A stretch of 64,000 bases of DNA from JAICYJ01 sp963737445 (GTDB lineage Bacteria > Actinomycetota > Thermoleophilia > Gaiellales > JAICJC01): positions 372,001 to 436,000 of the forward strand of contig CAVTSO010000015.1 in assembly GCA_963737445.1 (NCBI GenBank), written 5' to 3'. Shown in pieces: positions 1 to 8,606 of this stretch. The position numbers and the translations under genes were made by a program. Numbering within the stretch: position 1 is the stretch's first letter; every line of letters starts with the position of its first letter. A model generated the notes under the pieces. That model did no database searches, was not told the DNA's origin, and was given only the letters and a program-made list of their open reading frames with translations.

Positions 1-2
1 CC

Positions 3-1028
3 ACACCGGTCCGGCTCGTGATAGCGACGCCGCTTCACGACGTCAACTCGACGCTCAACCGGCTGGCCATGCTGGAGCTGCTGGTCGGCCTGATCGTGCT
101 GGCGGGGGTGGCGGCGATCGCATTCTGGCTGGTGCGGCGCGAGCTGCGGCCGCTGGTGCGGATCGAGGACACGGCCGCGGCGATCGCCGGCGGCGACCTC
201 ACACAGCGCGTGCCAGAGGAGGCGCCCGGCACCGAGGTCGGTGACCTGGCCCGCTCCCTCAACCTGATGCTGGCCCAGATCGAGCAGGCCTTCGAGCAGC
301 GGCGGCAGTCGGAGGAGCGGCTGCGCCGGTTCGTGTCCGACGCGTCGCACGAGCTGCGAACGCCGCTGACATCGGTGCGCGGCTTCGCCGAGCTGTTTCA
401 CCGCGGCGCGGCCAGCCGGCCCGACGACCTGGCGCTTGCGATGAGCCGGATCGAGTCGGAGGCCGAGCGGATGGGCGTGATCGTGGAAGACCTGCTGCTG
501 CTGGCGAACCTCGACCAGGGACGGCCGCTGGGCCAGGAGCATTTCGATCTGGAGGCGGTGCTGGCCGAGATGGTGGCCGATCACGCCATGCTTCACGCCG
601 ACTGGCCGATCAGCTTCAGCTCCAGCGGCGGCTCCGACCTGGTCGGCGATGAGCTGCAGATCCGCCAGGCGGTCGCGAACCTGCTGGCCAACGCCCGCGC
701 CCATACGCCGCCCGGCACCAGCATCGCCGTGGCGCTGGCGACGGCGGGCGACGACCGCACGATCGAGGTCAGCGACAACGGGCCCGGCATCGCCGCCGAC
801 GACCTGTCGCACCTGTTCGAGCGCTTCTACCGCGTGGACGCGTCACGCGCCCGCCGCAGCGGCGGCAGCGGGTTGGGGCTCGCGATCGTGCAGGCCATCG
901 CAGAGGCCCACGGCGGCTCGGTCGGTGTGGCCAGCGTCGAGGGCGAGGGCGCGGCGTTCAGGATCGTGCTGCCGATCGCGGGCGCGACGGAGTCAGCCCG
1001 TCAGGACACGGGTCTGGCTTCAGCCTGA
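3..1028 (+). CDS. Sensor histidine kinase, HAMP-HisKA-HATPase (5' partial)
   Basis: C-terminal 341 residues of a two-component membrane sensor kinase; the frame is open to the left edge, so sensor domain and start lie outside. A membrane helix (about 71-133 bp) is followed by HAMP, then a HisKA dimerisation domain with the H-box SDASHELRTPL (phospho-acceptor His), and a HATPase_c domain with N-box (ANLLANARAHT), G1 (DNGPGI), F-box (FERFYR) and G2 (GSGLGLAI). All catalytic motifs look intact. The partner response regulator is expected upstream of the window. It converges with the RodZ-like gene, with one base between the stop codons. The kinase class is certain; the signal sensed cannot be told. 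Confidence 0.95.
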   Translation, partial: TPVRLVIATPLHDVNSTLNRLAMLELLVGLIVLAGVAAIAFWLVRRELRPLVRIEDTAAAIAGGDLTQRVPEEAPGTEVGDLARSLNLMLAQIEQAFEQRRQSEERLRRFVSDASHELRTPLTSVRGFAELFHRGAASRPDDLALAMSRIESEAERMGVIVEDLLLLANLDQGRPLGQEHFDLEAVLAEMVADHAMLHADWPISFSSSGGSDLVGDELQIRQAVANLLANARAHTPPGTSIAVALATAGDDRTIEVSDNGPGIAADDLSHLFERFYRVDASRARRSGGSGLGLAIVQAIAEAHGGSVGVASVEGEGAAFRIVLPIAGATESARQDTGLASA

Positions 1029-1029
1029 C

Positions 1030-1899
1030 CTACAGTTGCGTGGCTCCGTGCGGAGTCACCAGCAGGTTGATCGGCTGCGCCGGATAGGTGGTCTGGAGCG
1101 TCTTCCCGTTGACCCGCAGCCGGACGCTGGTCGGATCCCCCAGCCGCAGCCAGACGCGGCGGCCGTGCAGGTGCACGGCCTGGCCCGGCGCCAGCGTCCG
1201 CTCGGCCAGCAGTGCCCCGCTCGCGGAGTCGCGCCGCGCCTCCAGCCAGCAGCTGCCCTGCGCCGCGGTCACGGTCATCCGCACGCCGGTCGGCCGCGCC
1301 GGCGGTGGCGTCTGCGTTGCCGTGGTGCTCGGGCTGGTGACAGGTTTCGTCGCCGGCGCATGCGTGGGCGGCGGAGGCTGCGCGGAGTGGCTGCCGCCCG
1401 ACCCGCCCATCAGGTAGAGCACGGCCGACCCCGCCAGGAGCAGGCAGGCCAGCGCCACCCACAGGCTGAACAGCCCGGAGGGCGAACTGCGAGCGACCGA
1501 GACCGGGGTATGCGGGAGCGCCGACTCGGCGCGGTGGGCCGAGCGGTTCCACTGCTCGTTGAAGATGGCGACCACGTCGTCGCCGTTCAGGCCCAGGTAC
1601 TCGGCGTAGGTGCGCACGAAGCCGCGCGCGTAGGCCTCGGCCGGCAGCGCTTCCAGGCGGTCGTCCTCGATCGCCCGCAGCTGCGCCGCGCGGATGCGGG
1701 TGGCCTCCTCGATGCGGTCGAGCGGGATGTCGCGCAGCTCGCGCTCGTGCCGCAGGATCTGGCCCAGCGTCGGCGCTGACACGACCTCGTCGACGAGGCC
1801 GGCGTCGTCGATCACGGGCACCTCCCGCTGCTCCGGCACCTCGCTACCGGCGCCGTCGCGGACTCCGTTCTCACTCACCTGCCAACTCACAAGTCCCAC
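1030..1899 (-). CDS. RodZ-like helix-turn-helix membrane protein (DUF4115)
   Basis: 289 residues. A cytoplasmic HTH_25-type domain (about residues 45-110, LGQILRHERELRD...) is followed by one membrane helix (about 143-165) and an outer DUF4115-like beta domain (GSCWLEARRDSAS, ending in a VNGKTLQ turn). This is the RodZ architecture: RodZ links MreB to the elongation machinery, and actinobacterial members are usually called helix-turn-helix domain proteins. A Thr/Pro-rich linker follows the membrane helix. Several GTG codons (1899, 1890, 1878) could start it; a GGGTGGG sequence best suits 1890. No MreB gene is nearby, so a role in shape is only family inference. Confidence 0.8.
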   Translation of the reverse strand: MGLVSWQVSENGVRDGAGSEVPEQREVPVIDDAGLVDEVVSAPTLGQILRHERELRDIPLDRIEEATRIRAAQLRAIEDDRLEALPAEAYARGFVRTYAEYLGLNGDDVVAIFNEQWNRSAHRAESALPHTPVSVARSSPSGLFSLWVALACLLLAGSAVLYLMGGSGGSHSAQPPPPTHAPATKPVTSPSTTATQTPPPARPTGVRMTVTAAQGSCWLEARRDSASGALLAERTLAPGQAVHLHGRRVWLRLGDPTSVRLRVNGKTLQTTYPAQPINLLVTPHGATQL

Positions 1900-2034
1900 C
1901 CCTGACGCCGCCGAGTTGCTCGCCGCCGTTTGCCCGCTACCTATGGTGCCACCCGTCGCGCGCTACGGCAAACATCGACCCAAGCGGGCACACCGAGCGT
2001 TGATCGGTCGCGGCGTTTCTGCGAGCATCGGACA

Positions 2035-3228
2035 GTGGCCCCGATCACCCGCGATGGCATCGAGCTCGGCCTGCCGTTCACGGAGACGGAGTACCGCGAC
2101 CGTGCCCGGCGCGTGCGCGAGGAGATGGCGCGACGCGACGTCGACGTGCTGTTGGTGCTGAGCCCCGCGAACCTTTGCTACCTGACCGGCTTCGAGTCGA
2201 TCTGGTACCCACCGCGGGCGCCGGTGGGGGTGATCGTGGCCCGCGAGCACGAGCGGCTGCTGTTCGTCGACTACGACCGTCACCGGACGCTGGTGGAGCG
2301 GGTGGCGCTGTTCGACGACGCCGTCTTCTACGACTACGCGACGGCGATCGATCAGCTGCGTGCCGCGGTGCAGGAGCGCGGGTGGTCGTCGGCGACGATC
2401 GGCGTTGAGCGCTGGGCGGCATCGCCGGGCGCCCCCTTGGTCGATCGGATCGCGGAGGCGATCGCCGCGACCGGCGCGAACGTGGTGGCCGGCGACTGGA
2501 TCGTCGACCGGGTGCGCCTGGTCAAGTCGGAGGCGGAGCTGGCCTGCGTGCGACGCGCCTCGGAGATCGTCGACGCGGCCGTCGAGTCGCTGGGCGAGTA
2601 CGTGCAGCCGGGGCGCACCGAGCTCGAGATCGCGGCCCACCTGAACTCCGAGATGGCGGCGCGCGGCGGCGAGGAGCCGGCCATCCGCACAATGGTCTCG
2701 GCCGGGCCCGACGTGTGGTGCCGCACCCACTCACCGCCGTCGCGGCGGCCGGTGCAAGCCGGGGACGTGATGTACGTGGACGTCTGCGGCGTGCAGAGCC
2801 GCTACCACGTCGACGTCTGCCGCACGTTTGCAATCGGGCGCGACCATCCCGCCGCCCGCGCCATCCTGGAGCAGACCGCCGGCAGCGTGGGCGCCGTGAT
2901 CGCGGCGGTGAGGCCGGGGGATCCGCTGGAGGTGGCGCAGCAGGCGGCCGAGCAGTACGTATTCTCGCGCTTCGACCGCGAGCGGGTGTGGTGGGTGGGC
3001 GGCTACGCGCTCGGCATCGCGATGCCGCCCAACTGGGTCGGGCACACCTACCTCGCAAACGATGCGTTCGAGCGGTTCACGTGGGAGCCGGGCTACGTCA
3101 CCAACTACGAGAACATCCTGTTCGACCGGGAGGGTGGTTTCACCGCCTCCTATATGGAGACGCTGCTGATGGGGCCCCAGCGGATCGAGGTGCTCTCGAC
3201 GCGGCCGCGCGAGCTGACCGTCCTGTGA
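2035..3228 (+). CDS. M24 family metallopeptidase (Xaa-Pro dipeptidase / DoeA-like)
   Basis: 397 residues from a GTG start (VAPITRDGIELG); no strong ribosome site is visible. An N-terminal creatinase-like domain precedes a pita-bread M24 domain. Metal-site candidates are the Asp residues in YVDVCG and YHVDVCRTF, a His near WVGH, and Glu residues in NYENILF and YMETLLM. The motif GGYALGIAMPPNW resembles ectoine hydrolase DoeA and related Xaa-Pro dipeptidases more than classical aminopeptidase P. It overlaps the next gene by four bases (GTGA), so the two are translationally coupled. The substrate is unproven: a proline dipeptide or a cyclic or N-acyl amino acid are both possible. Confidence 0.88.
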   Translation: MAPITRDGIELGLPFTETEYRDRARRVREEMARRDVDVLLVLSPANLCYLTGFESIWYPPRAPVGVIVAREHERLLFVDYDRHRTLVERVALFDDAVFYDYATAIDQLRAAVQERGWSSATIGVERWAASPGAPLVDRIAEAIAATGANVVAGDWIVDRVRLVKSEAELACVRRASEIVDAAVESLGEYVQPGRTELEIAAHLNSEMAARGGEEPAIRTMVSAGPDVWCRTHSPPSRRPVQAGDVMYVDVCGVQSRYHVDVCRTFAIGRDHPAARAILEQTAGSVGAVIAAVRPGDPLEVAQQAAEQYVFSRFDRERVWWVGGYALGIAMPPNWVGHTYLANDAFERFTWEPGYVTNYENILFDREGGFTASYMETLLMGPQRIEVLSTRPRELTVL

Positions 3229-4325
3229 TCGACGTCTTCTGGCACCCGGCCGTGCTCGACCACGACACCGGGCGCGGCATCTTCGAGGGCGGGCCGTCAG
3301 ACCTGCTGGAGGTGCCGGAGCTGCACCCCGAGAACGCGGAGCGGGTGCGGAACATGCTCTCGGTGTTGCAGCGGGGTCCGCTGGCCGACCGGCTGCGCTG
3401 GCACGACGGCCGCCTGGCCGGCGAGGAGGAGCTGGCGACCGTACACGACCCGGCCTACATCGCGTTGCTGCGCGAGGCCTGCGAACAGGGCGGCCGTGTG
3501 TTCGCGCCCTCGACGCTCGTCACGGGCGAGTCGTGGCAGCCGCTGCTGGCGGCGGCGGGAACGGCGATGGCGGCCGGCGACGCGGTCATATCGGGCGGCT
3601 CGCGGACCGCCTACGCCCTGGTGCGCCCGCCCGGCCACCACGCCGCCGCGGCCACTGCCGACGGCTACTGCTTCTTCAACCACGTGGCGCTGGTGGCCGA
3701 ACGGGCGCTTGCGGCCGGCTGCGAGCGGGTGGCGATCGTCGACTGGGACGTCCACCACGGAAACGGCACGCAGGCCTGCTTCTACGACCGCGCCGACGTG
3801 CTCACGGTCTCGCTGCACATGCGCCACGGCAGCTGGGGGCCGTCGCATCCGCAGACCGGATCGCCCGCGGAGGTCGGCGTCGGCCCCGGCGCCGGCCACA
3901 ACGTCAACGCCGAGCTGGGGCTGGGCGGAGGCATCCGCTCCTACGAGGCGGCCTTCATGCAGGTGATCCGTCCGATCCTCCATCAGTACCGGCCAGACCT
4001 GATCGTGGGCGCGTGCGGACAGGACGCGAGCGGCTTCGATCCCAACGGCCGCCAGAACCTGCTGATGGCAGGGTTTCGCCGGGTCGGCCGTCTGGTGGCG
4101 GAGGCCGCAGACGACCTGTGCGACGGCAGGCTGGTGCTGGTGCAGGAGGGCGGCTACGCGCGCACCTACGCCGCCTACTGCCTGCACGCGACGTTCGAGG
4201 GCGTGCTCGGCACGGGGCCGCTGCTGGCCGATCCGATCGGCTACCTGCCCGACGACGCCGGCCGCGGCGACGGCGACCTCGCCGCCCTGCGCACCTACCT
4301 GTCGCCGTTCTGGCGCTTGCCCTGA
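3225..4325 (+). CDS. Class II histone deacetylase-like amidohydrolase
   Basis: 366 residues, GTG start inside the stop of the M24 gene. It has the arginase/deacetylase fold signature: RPPGHHA, then DWDVHHGNGTQ (zinc-binding Asp and His, catalytic His pair) and GQDASGFDPNGR (third zinc ligand), closing with VQEGGYA. Bacterial members hydrolyse acetylated small amines such as acetylpolyamines rather than histones. Coupling to an M24 peptidase suggests stepwise breakdown of one compound, ring or peptide hydrolysis followed by N-deacetylation, comparable in logic to ectoine use by DoeA and DoeB although DoeB belongs to another fold. The pathway is inference. Confidence 0.9.
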   Translation: MIDVFWHPAVLDHDTGRGIFEGGPSDLLEVPELHPENAERVRNMLSVLQRGPLADRLRWHDGRLAGEEELATVHDPAYIALLREACEQGGRVFAPSTLVTGESWQPLLAAAGTAMAAGDAVISGGSRTAYALVRPPGHHAAAATADGYCFFNHVALVAERALAAGCERVAIVDWDVHHGNGTQACFYDRADVLTVSLHMRHGSWGPSHPQTGSPAEVGVGPGAGHNVNAELGLGGGIRSYEAAFMQVIRPILHQYRPDLIVGACGQDASGFDPNGRQNLLMAGFRRVGRLVAEAADDLCDGRLVLVQEGGYARTYAAYCLHATFEGVLGTGPLLADPIGYLPDDAGRGDGDLAALRTYLSPFWRLP

Positions 4326-4338
4326 TCGCGCGGCGGCG

Positions 4339-4602
4339 TCAGGCCGGCGCCTGCAGCTCGACCAGCCCCAGCGCGTCCACGCAGAAGACGTCGTGCACCT
4401 GGGTGATCACCATCAGCAGGCCGTTGCATGCCCGGCACCGCACCACCACTCCTGGTGCCCGCGTATAGACGACCACCTCCGCCACCGGCCCGCGTGCCCC
4501 GCAGTGGCCGCACGTGCCGATCGCGGTTGTCATATCGCCGCCGAACACCTCCGCAAGCGTGCCTGCGATCGCGTTACCGTCGAGTGCCTGGCTGTCGGTC
4601 AT
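4339..4602 (-). CDS. DUF6510 family small zinc-ribbon-like protein
   Basis: 87 residues starting MTDSQALDGNAIAG, with a clear GGAGG ribosome site at 4612-4616. Two CxxC pairs (CGHC and CRAC, about residues 31 and 56) look like a treble-clef or rubredoxin-type metal site. The sequence matches my knowledge of DUF6510, which accompanies flavin oxidoreductases in actinobacteria. It overlaps the reductase gene by four bases (ATGA) and is last in a three-gene operon. Function is unknown; a metal- or electron-handling accessory of the neighbouring redox pair is the contextual guess. Confidence 0.82.
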   Translation of the reverse strand: MTDSQALDGNAIAGTLAEVFGGDMTTAIGTCGHCGARGPVAEVVVYTRAPGVVVRCRACNGLLMVITQVHDVFCVDALGLVELQAPA

Positions 4603-5348
4603 GGCGTCTCGCCTCCTGTCGGTCCGAATCGTTCCGTTCGAATCCTGGCCGCATCGTGGCCGAGCGAGACGAGGGCGCCGGCCACCGCCTCGACGAACCC
4701 GGTGGGACCACAGACGTACACGAGCGGCCGCTCCCCCGCCGGCCAGCAGACCTCGGCCACCAGCTCGCGGTCGACGCGCCGCGCGTATCCATTCCACCCC
4801 GCCGGCTGTCGGCGCGTCAGTGTCAGCCGGACGTCGCTGGCGTCGCCCGCCGTCAGCTCGTCCCGGTAGATGACGTCATCGAGCGTGCGGGCCGAGTACA
4901 GCAGTCGCACCGGGACGGTGCTATCGGTGGCGCGGTGATGACGTAGCATCGCGCGCAGCGGCACGATTCCCGAGCCGCCACCGACCAGAAACACCGGCGT
5001 TCCCGGCGCCTCCTCCCAGGCGAAGTAGCCGCCGATCGGGCCGCGCAGCTCGATCTCATCGCCCGGCAGCAGCTCGTCGGCCAGGTACGGCGACACTTCG
5101 CCATCGTCGATCCGTTCCACGGTCAGCTCGATGTGGCGGTCCTCCGGCGCGGAGGCGATCGAATAGCTGCGCTGCGCCTGATACCCGTCCTCGGCCGTGA
5201 GCCGCACGTCCACATGCTGGCCGGCCCGGTGCCGGCCCCAGCCGGGGACGTCGAACACGATGCTCTTGGTACGGGCCGTCTGCTCGATCAGCTCCAGCAC
5301 GGTTCCCGGCTGCCAGTTCAATCGCCGGCGTAGCGCTGCTCGCGCCAC
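4599..5348 (-). CDS. FAD/NAD(P)H oxidoreductase, ferredoxin-reductase type
   Basis: 249 residues. The FAD-binding barrel carries QRSYSIASAP (the RxYS flavin motif) and the NAD-binding half carries FLVGGGSGIVPLRAM and VYVCGPTGFVEAV. There is no [2Fe-2S] plant-ferredoxin extension. The protein fits the flavodoxin/ferredoxin reductase superfamily and probably passes NAD(P)H electrons to the molybdenum-type oxidoreductase encoded directly upstream, whose 3' end it overlaps by about 31 bases. It is the middle gene of the 5923-to-4339 operon. Confidence 0.9.
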   Translation of the reverse strand: MARAALRRRLNWQPGTVLELIEQTARTKSIVFDVPGWGRHRAGQHVDVRLTAEDGYQAQRSYSIASAPEDRHIELTVERIDDGEVSPYLADELLPGDEIELRGPIGGYFAWEEAPGTPVFLVGGGSGIVPLRAMLRHHRATDSTVPVRLLYSARTLDDVIYRDELTAGDASDVRLTLTRRQPAGWNGYARRVDRELVAEVCWPAGERPLVYVCGPTGFVEAVAGALVSLGHDAARIRTERFGPTGGETP

Positions 5349-5923
5349 GGATCCCCGTAGTTGTGGTAGCCGTAGCCCTCCCAGAAGCCGGGTTCATCCT
5401 CCAGCTGCAGCTCCAGCCCGCGCACCCACTTCGCGCTCTTCCAGAAGTAGAGGTGCGGCACCAGGAGCCGGGCCGGCCCGCCGTGCTCTGGGTGCAGCGG
5501 CTCGTCGTCGTAAGAGAAGGCAATCCAGGCGCGGCCGCCGGTCAGGTCCTCCAGCGGCAGGTTGGTGGTGTAGCCGCCGTCGCTGAACGCGGTCACATAC
5601 TCGGCGCTGGTCTCGATGCCGTCCAGTAGCGTGTCCAGGGAGACGCCCGTCCAGACCGTGTCCAGCTTCGACCACTTCGTGACGCAGTGGATGTCCCGCG
5701 TCACCGTCTCACGGGGCAGCGCCTGGAACTCGTCCCACGTCCATGTGTGCGGTTCGTCGACCTGCCCACGGATCGTGAAGCTCCAGCTATCGAGCGACCC
5801 GTGCGGGGTCGGCCCGGCCGAGAGCACGGGAAAGTCCTGCGTCACGTACTGCCCGGGCGGCACCCGGGCCGGATCGACGTCTGGTCGCCGGCGACCGTGG
5901 AAGCCGCGGGTTATGCGCGTCAT
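5318..5923 (-). CDS. Sulfite-oxidase-like molybdopterin oxidoreductase
   Basis: 201 residues. Oxidoreductase molybdopterin-binding domain of the sulfite oxidase/YedY family: the motif DIHCVTKWSKLDT holds the conserved Cys that ligates Mo, followed by WTGVSLDTLL and HGGPARLLVPHLYFWKSAKW. There is no Tat signal and no C-terminal dimerisation domain, so this is the short cytoplasmic type. It is the first gene of an operon with a flavin reductase and DUF6510; together they could form an NAD(P)H-coupled enzyme that reduces an oxidised substrate such as a sulfoxide or oxidises one. The substrate is unknown. Confidence 0.9.
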   Translation of the reverse strand: MTRITRGFHGRRRPDVDPARVPPGQYVTQDFPVLSAGPTPHGSLDSWSFTIRGQVDEPHTWTWDEFQALPRETVTRDIHCVTKWSKLDTVWTGVSLDTLLDGIETSAEYVTAFSDGGYTTNLPLEDLTGGRAWIAFSYDDEPLHPEHGGPARLLVPHLYFWKSAKWVRGLELQLEDEPGFWEGYGYHNYGDPWREQRYAGD

Positions 5924-5987
5924 CAGCGTTGACCTCCCCTAGGTGTTACCCGTCACACGCACCACGGAGCCTACTCCGGCGGATGGT

Positions 5988-7284
5988 TCACGCGCCCACG
6001 TGCCGCCCCTCTGCCGCCCGTTGCAATCCCACCGCCGGCGGCACGGCCGGCGTGTCGATGTCCTCGAACCGGTCGATGCGGCGAAGCGCGGGGAACTTCC
6101 AGGCCCAGACCAGCGCCACCACGATCGAGGCGGCGCCGCCTAGCACCACGGCCGGCACCGCGCCGATCAGCGCCGCCGCGACGCCCGACTCGAAGGCGCC
6201 CAGCTCGTTTGAGGCGCCGATGAAGACGCGCTCCACCGCCCCCACCCGGCCCCGCAGAGCGGGCGCGGTCAGAAGCGGCGCCAGCGTGCCGCGGATCGAC
6301 ATCGAGACCATGTCGGCACCGGCCAGCGCCGCCAGTGCAACCATCGACAGCGCGAAGCTGGTCGAGAATCCGAACACGATCGTGAATGCGCCGTACAGCG
6401 CCACCACCACCAGCAGCGTGCGGCCGACGCGGCGCTTCAGCGGACGGCCCGAGAGCACCGATCCGACCACCACCGCGCCGATGCCCGGCGCGGCACGCAG
6501 CAGACCGTTGCCAAATGCGCCAACGTGCAGGATCGTCTGGGAGAAGACCGGCAGCAGCGCCGTGGCGCCGCCGAACAGCACTGCCATCAGGTCGAGCGAG
6601 ATCGCGCCCAGCAGCGCCGGCGTGTCGAAGATGAAGCGCACACCGGCCATGGCGTCGGACAGGCTGGCCTCCTGCTCGGCCACGTGCGCGCGGCCGATCG
6701 CCTTGGGCACCAGCATCACCATCGCCATCGCCAGCACCGCGCAGACGGCGGCGAAGGCGTAGGGCACGGGCGGGCCCACCACCTGCAGCAAACCGGCCAC
6801 GGCGGGGCCGGCGATCATCGCCGCCTGCATCACCGACATCAGCACCGCCACCGCCCGGGCGAGCATCGCCTGCGACACGCCGGCGGCCAGCAGCGGCCCC
6901 ACGGCCGGGGCGGAGTAGGCATTGCCGATCCCGATCACGAACGCCAGCACGTACAGCGGCCAGACGGCGGAGTCTCCGCTGCCGGCATCGACCGCCAGCG
7001 CAACCGCCGCCGCCGGCCACCACCGCGAGGCCCAGCGCGGTCACGCGGCGACGGTCGTGGCTGTCGGCGGCGTGGCCGGCGGGCAGCGCCAGCACCACCG
7101 CCGGGATGAACTCGGCCAGGCCGATCAGGCCCAGCACCAGCGGGTCGTGGGCGCGCGAGTAGCCCTGCCAGCCGAGCGTGGTGGCGGTGGCGCCGAAGCC
7201 GAGCGACATCAGAAGCTCGACGCTGACCAGCAGCCCCACCGTGCGGTCGCGCATCAGCGCACGCAGCGGCTGTGTCTCGCTCAA
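5988..7284 (-). pseudogene. MFS efflux transporter, enterobactin-exporter type, frameshifted
   Basis: Two frames make one transporter. The start (MSETQPLRALMRDR, from 7284) reads through the first helices to GLAVVAGG and then becomes Arg/Gly-rich. The correct continuation (VALAVDAGSGDSAVWPLYVL then FVIGIGNAYSAPAVG) is in a second frame down to 5988. The switch falls in a GGC-repeat tract near 7003-7015 and needs one extra base removed. The remainder shows about ten hydrophobic helices and no other damage. Only seven bases separate it from the MarR gene upstream, so it is probably the regulated efflux pump. A sequencing slip is as likely as a true mutation. Confidence 0.8.
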
Positions 7285-7290
7285 CGCCGG

Positions 7291-7761
7291 CTAACAGCCC
7301 GGCTCGGGCTGCTCGGAGCACTGCTCGGCGACCGCCTCGACGGCGCGCGCAAGCAATCCGTTGAGGGTCGCCCGCTCGCGCTCGCTCAGCGTCGAGAGCA
7401 CGGCGTCGTCGATGCCATGGAGGGCGCGGTCGAGCTCCTGGAGCACGCGTCCGCCCTGGTCGGTCAGCTCGATGATGCCGCGGCGGCGATCGGCGCGGTC
7501 GCGGCTGCGGACGATCAGGTCGGCGTCCTCGAGGTCGTTCAGCACCCCCACCAGGTTGGAGGGGTCGACGCGCAGCAGATCGGCCAGCGTCTGCTGAGCC
7601 GAGGGGCCGCGCTCGCGCAGGTGCTGCAGGGCCAGCAGTTCGCGCGGCCGCAGCCCGGTAGGCGCGATCGCCTGCTCGATACGCGGGCGCAGGCCGCGGC
7701 CGAGCTGGGCGATCAGCACGCTGGATGCGGTCGATGGCAGCGCTGGAGCGTCGGTCTTCAC
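7291..7761 (-). CDS. MarR family transcriptional regulator
   Basis: 156 residues from GTG 7761; a TTG at 7776 is an alternative start. A winged helix-turn-helix with helices LRPRELLALQHLRER and VDPSNLVGVLNDLEDADLI and the wing RSRDRADRRRGIIELTDQG is classic MarR. Such dimers repress an adjacent efflux gene until a phenolic or other ligand binds. It lies seven bases upstream of the MFS gene and divergent from the LUD gene. An imperfect palindrome at 7789-7811, between the two divergent starts, is a reasonable operator. Confidence 0.92.
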   Translation of the reverse strand: MKTDAPALPSTASSVLIAQLGRGLRPRIEQAIAPTGLRPRELLALQHLRERGPSAQQTLADLLRVDPSNLVGVLNDLEDADLIVRSRDRADRRRGIIELTDQGGRVLQELDRALHGIDDAVLSTLSERERATLNGLLARAVEAVAEQCSEQPEPGC

Positions 7762-7788
7762 GCATCCAGTGTACAAGGTCGAGAGTAG

Positions 7789-7811
7789 ATCGTTTATGCA
7801 TCACAAATGAT
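7789..7811. promoter_or_regulatory. Candidate MarR operator palindrome
   Basis: A 23-base imperfect inverted repeat (ATC-TTT-TG half-sites around a central TGCAT) in which eight of eleven arm positions pair. It sits between the MarR start and the divergent LUD-domain gene, where autorepression would also cover both promoters. The assignment rests on position and symmetry only. Confidence 0.4.
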
Positions 7812-7860
7812 TGGTGCTAGGCTAACGCTCTGTCCACGACCCACCTCCAGAGGAGCAGAT

Positions 7861-8502
7861 GTGACTTTCACCCTTCCCCAACCCGGCACCGCCAACCCCG
7901 ACTTCGCACAGCCGGCCGACGCCGAGCGGCTGGAGCGCACCGCCGAGGCGCTGCGGCAGCGCGGCTTCGAGGTGACGATCGCCGAGAACGGCGACCAGGC
8001 CCGGCAGCTGGTGCTGGACGCGCTGCCCGAGGGCGCGGAGGTACACACCGGGTTGTCGGAGACGCTGCAGCAGATCGGGCTCACCGACGTGCTCGAGAAC
8101 TCCGGCCGCTACGACCCGGTGCGGCCGCGGCTGAAGCAACTCGACCGCGAGACGCAGGGGCGCGAGATGCGAAAGCTGGGCGCAGCCCCGGACTACGTGA
8201 TCGGAAGCGCCGCGGCGATCACCGACGACGGTCAGATCGTGGTCGGGTCGGGGTCGGGCAGCCAGCTGGGAGCGTACGCCTACGCCGGCGGGCACGTGAT
8301 CCTGGTGGTCGGCCACCAGAAGCTGGTGCACGACCTGGCCGAGGGGCTGGAGCGGCTGCAGCACTACAGCCTGCGGCGCGAATGGGATCGCATGCAGGCG
8401 GCCGGCTTCCCGGGCACGGTGCTGGCGAAGACGCTGATCATCTCCTACGAGCCGGGAGCACGGATCAGCGTGATCCTGGTGCCGGAGACGCTGGGTTTTT
8501 AG
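7861..8502 (+). CDS. LUD-domain protein (LutC/YkgG-like)
   Basis: 213 residues from GTG 7861, chosen because AGGAG lies at 7851-7855. It belongs to the LUD superfamily (formerly DUF162), shown by VHTGLSETLQQIGL, the acidic/glycine region YVIGSAAAITDDGQIVVGSGSGSQLG and GHVILVVGHQKLV. In lactate utilisation this domain works with iron-sulfur LutA/LutB subunits, but no partner is encoded here, so it is a stand-alone member of unknown role. It is divergent from the MarR-MFS pair and followed by a strong hairpin facing the Flp gene. Confidence 0.88.
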   Translation: MTFTLPQPGTANPDFAQPADAERLERTAEALRQRGFEVTIAENGDQARQLVLDALPEGAEVHTGLSETLQQIGLTDVLENSGRYDPVRPRLKQLDRETQGREMRKLGAAPDYVIGSAAAITDDGQIVVGSGSGSQLGAYAYAGGHVILVVGHQKLVHDLAEGLERLQHYSLRREWDRMQAAGFPGTVLAKTLIISYEPGARISVILVPETLGF

Positions 8503-8550
8503 GTGAAGGGCCGTCGCGCTAGACCCTGATACGGGCGCAGGGTGTTGTCA

Positions 8551-8602
8551 TCGCTTCGGCCCGCGCCGCCGATCGGCAGACCGGCGGTGCGGACCGAAGC
8601 GA
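8551..8602. terminator. Bidirectional terminator-like hairpin
   Basis: Arms TCGCTTCGG (8551-8559) and CCGAAGCGA (8594-8602) are perfectly complementary and continue inward with GCGCCGCC/GGCGGTGC. It lies between the convergent LUD and Flp genes, so it can stop transcription from both sides. There is no T-run, as is common in GC-rich actinobacteria. Confidence 0.7.
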
Positions 8603-8606
8603 GTGA

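Noticed and set aside
5971..7284. Reading the MFS gene as one 437-residue frame
   Set aside because: Beyond about residue 90 that frame is Arg/Gly-rich and lacks helices; the true transporter continues in another frame to 5988.
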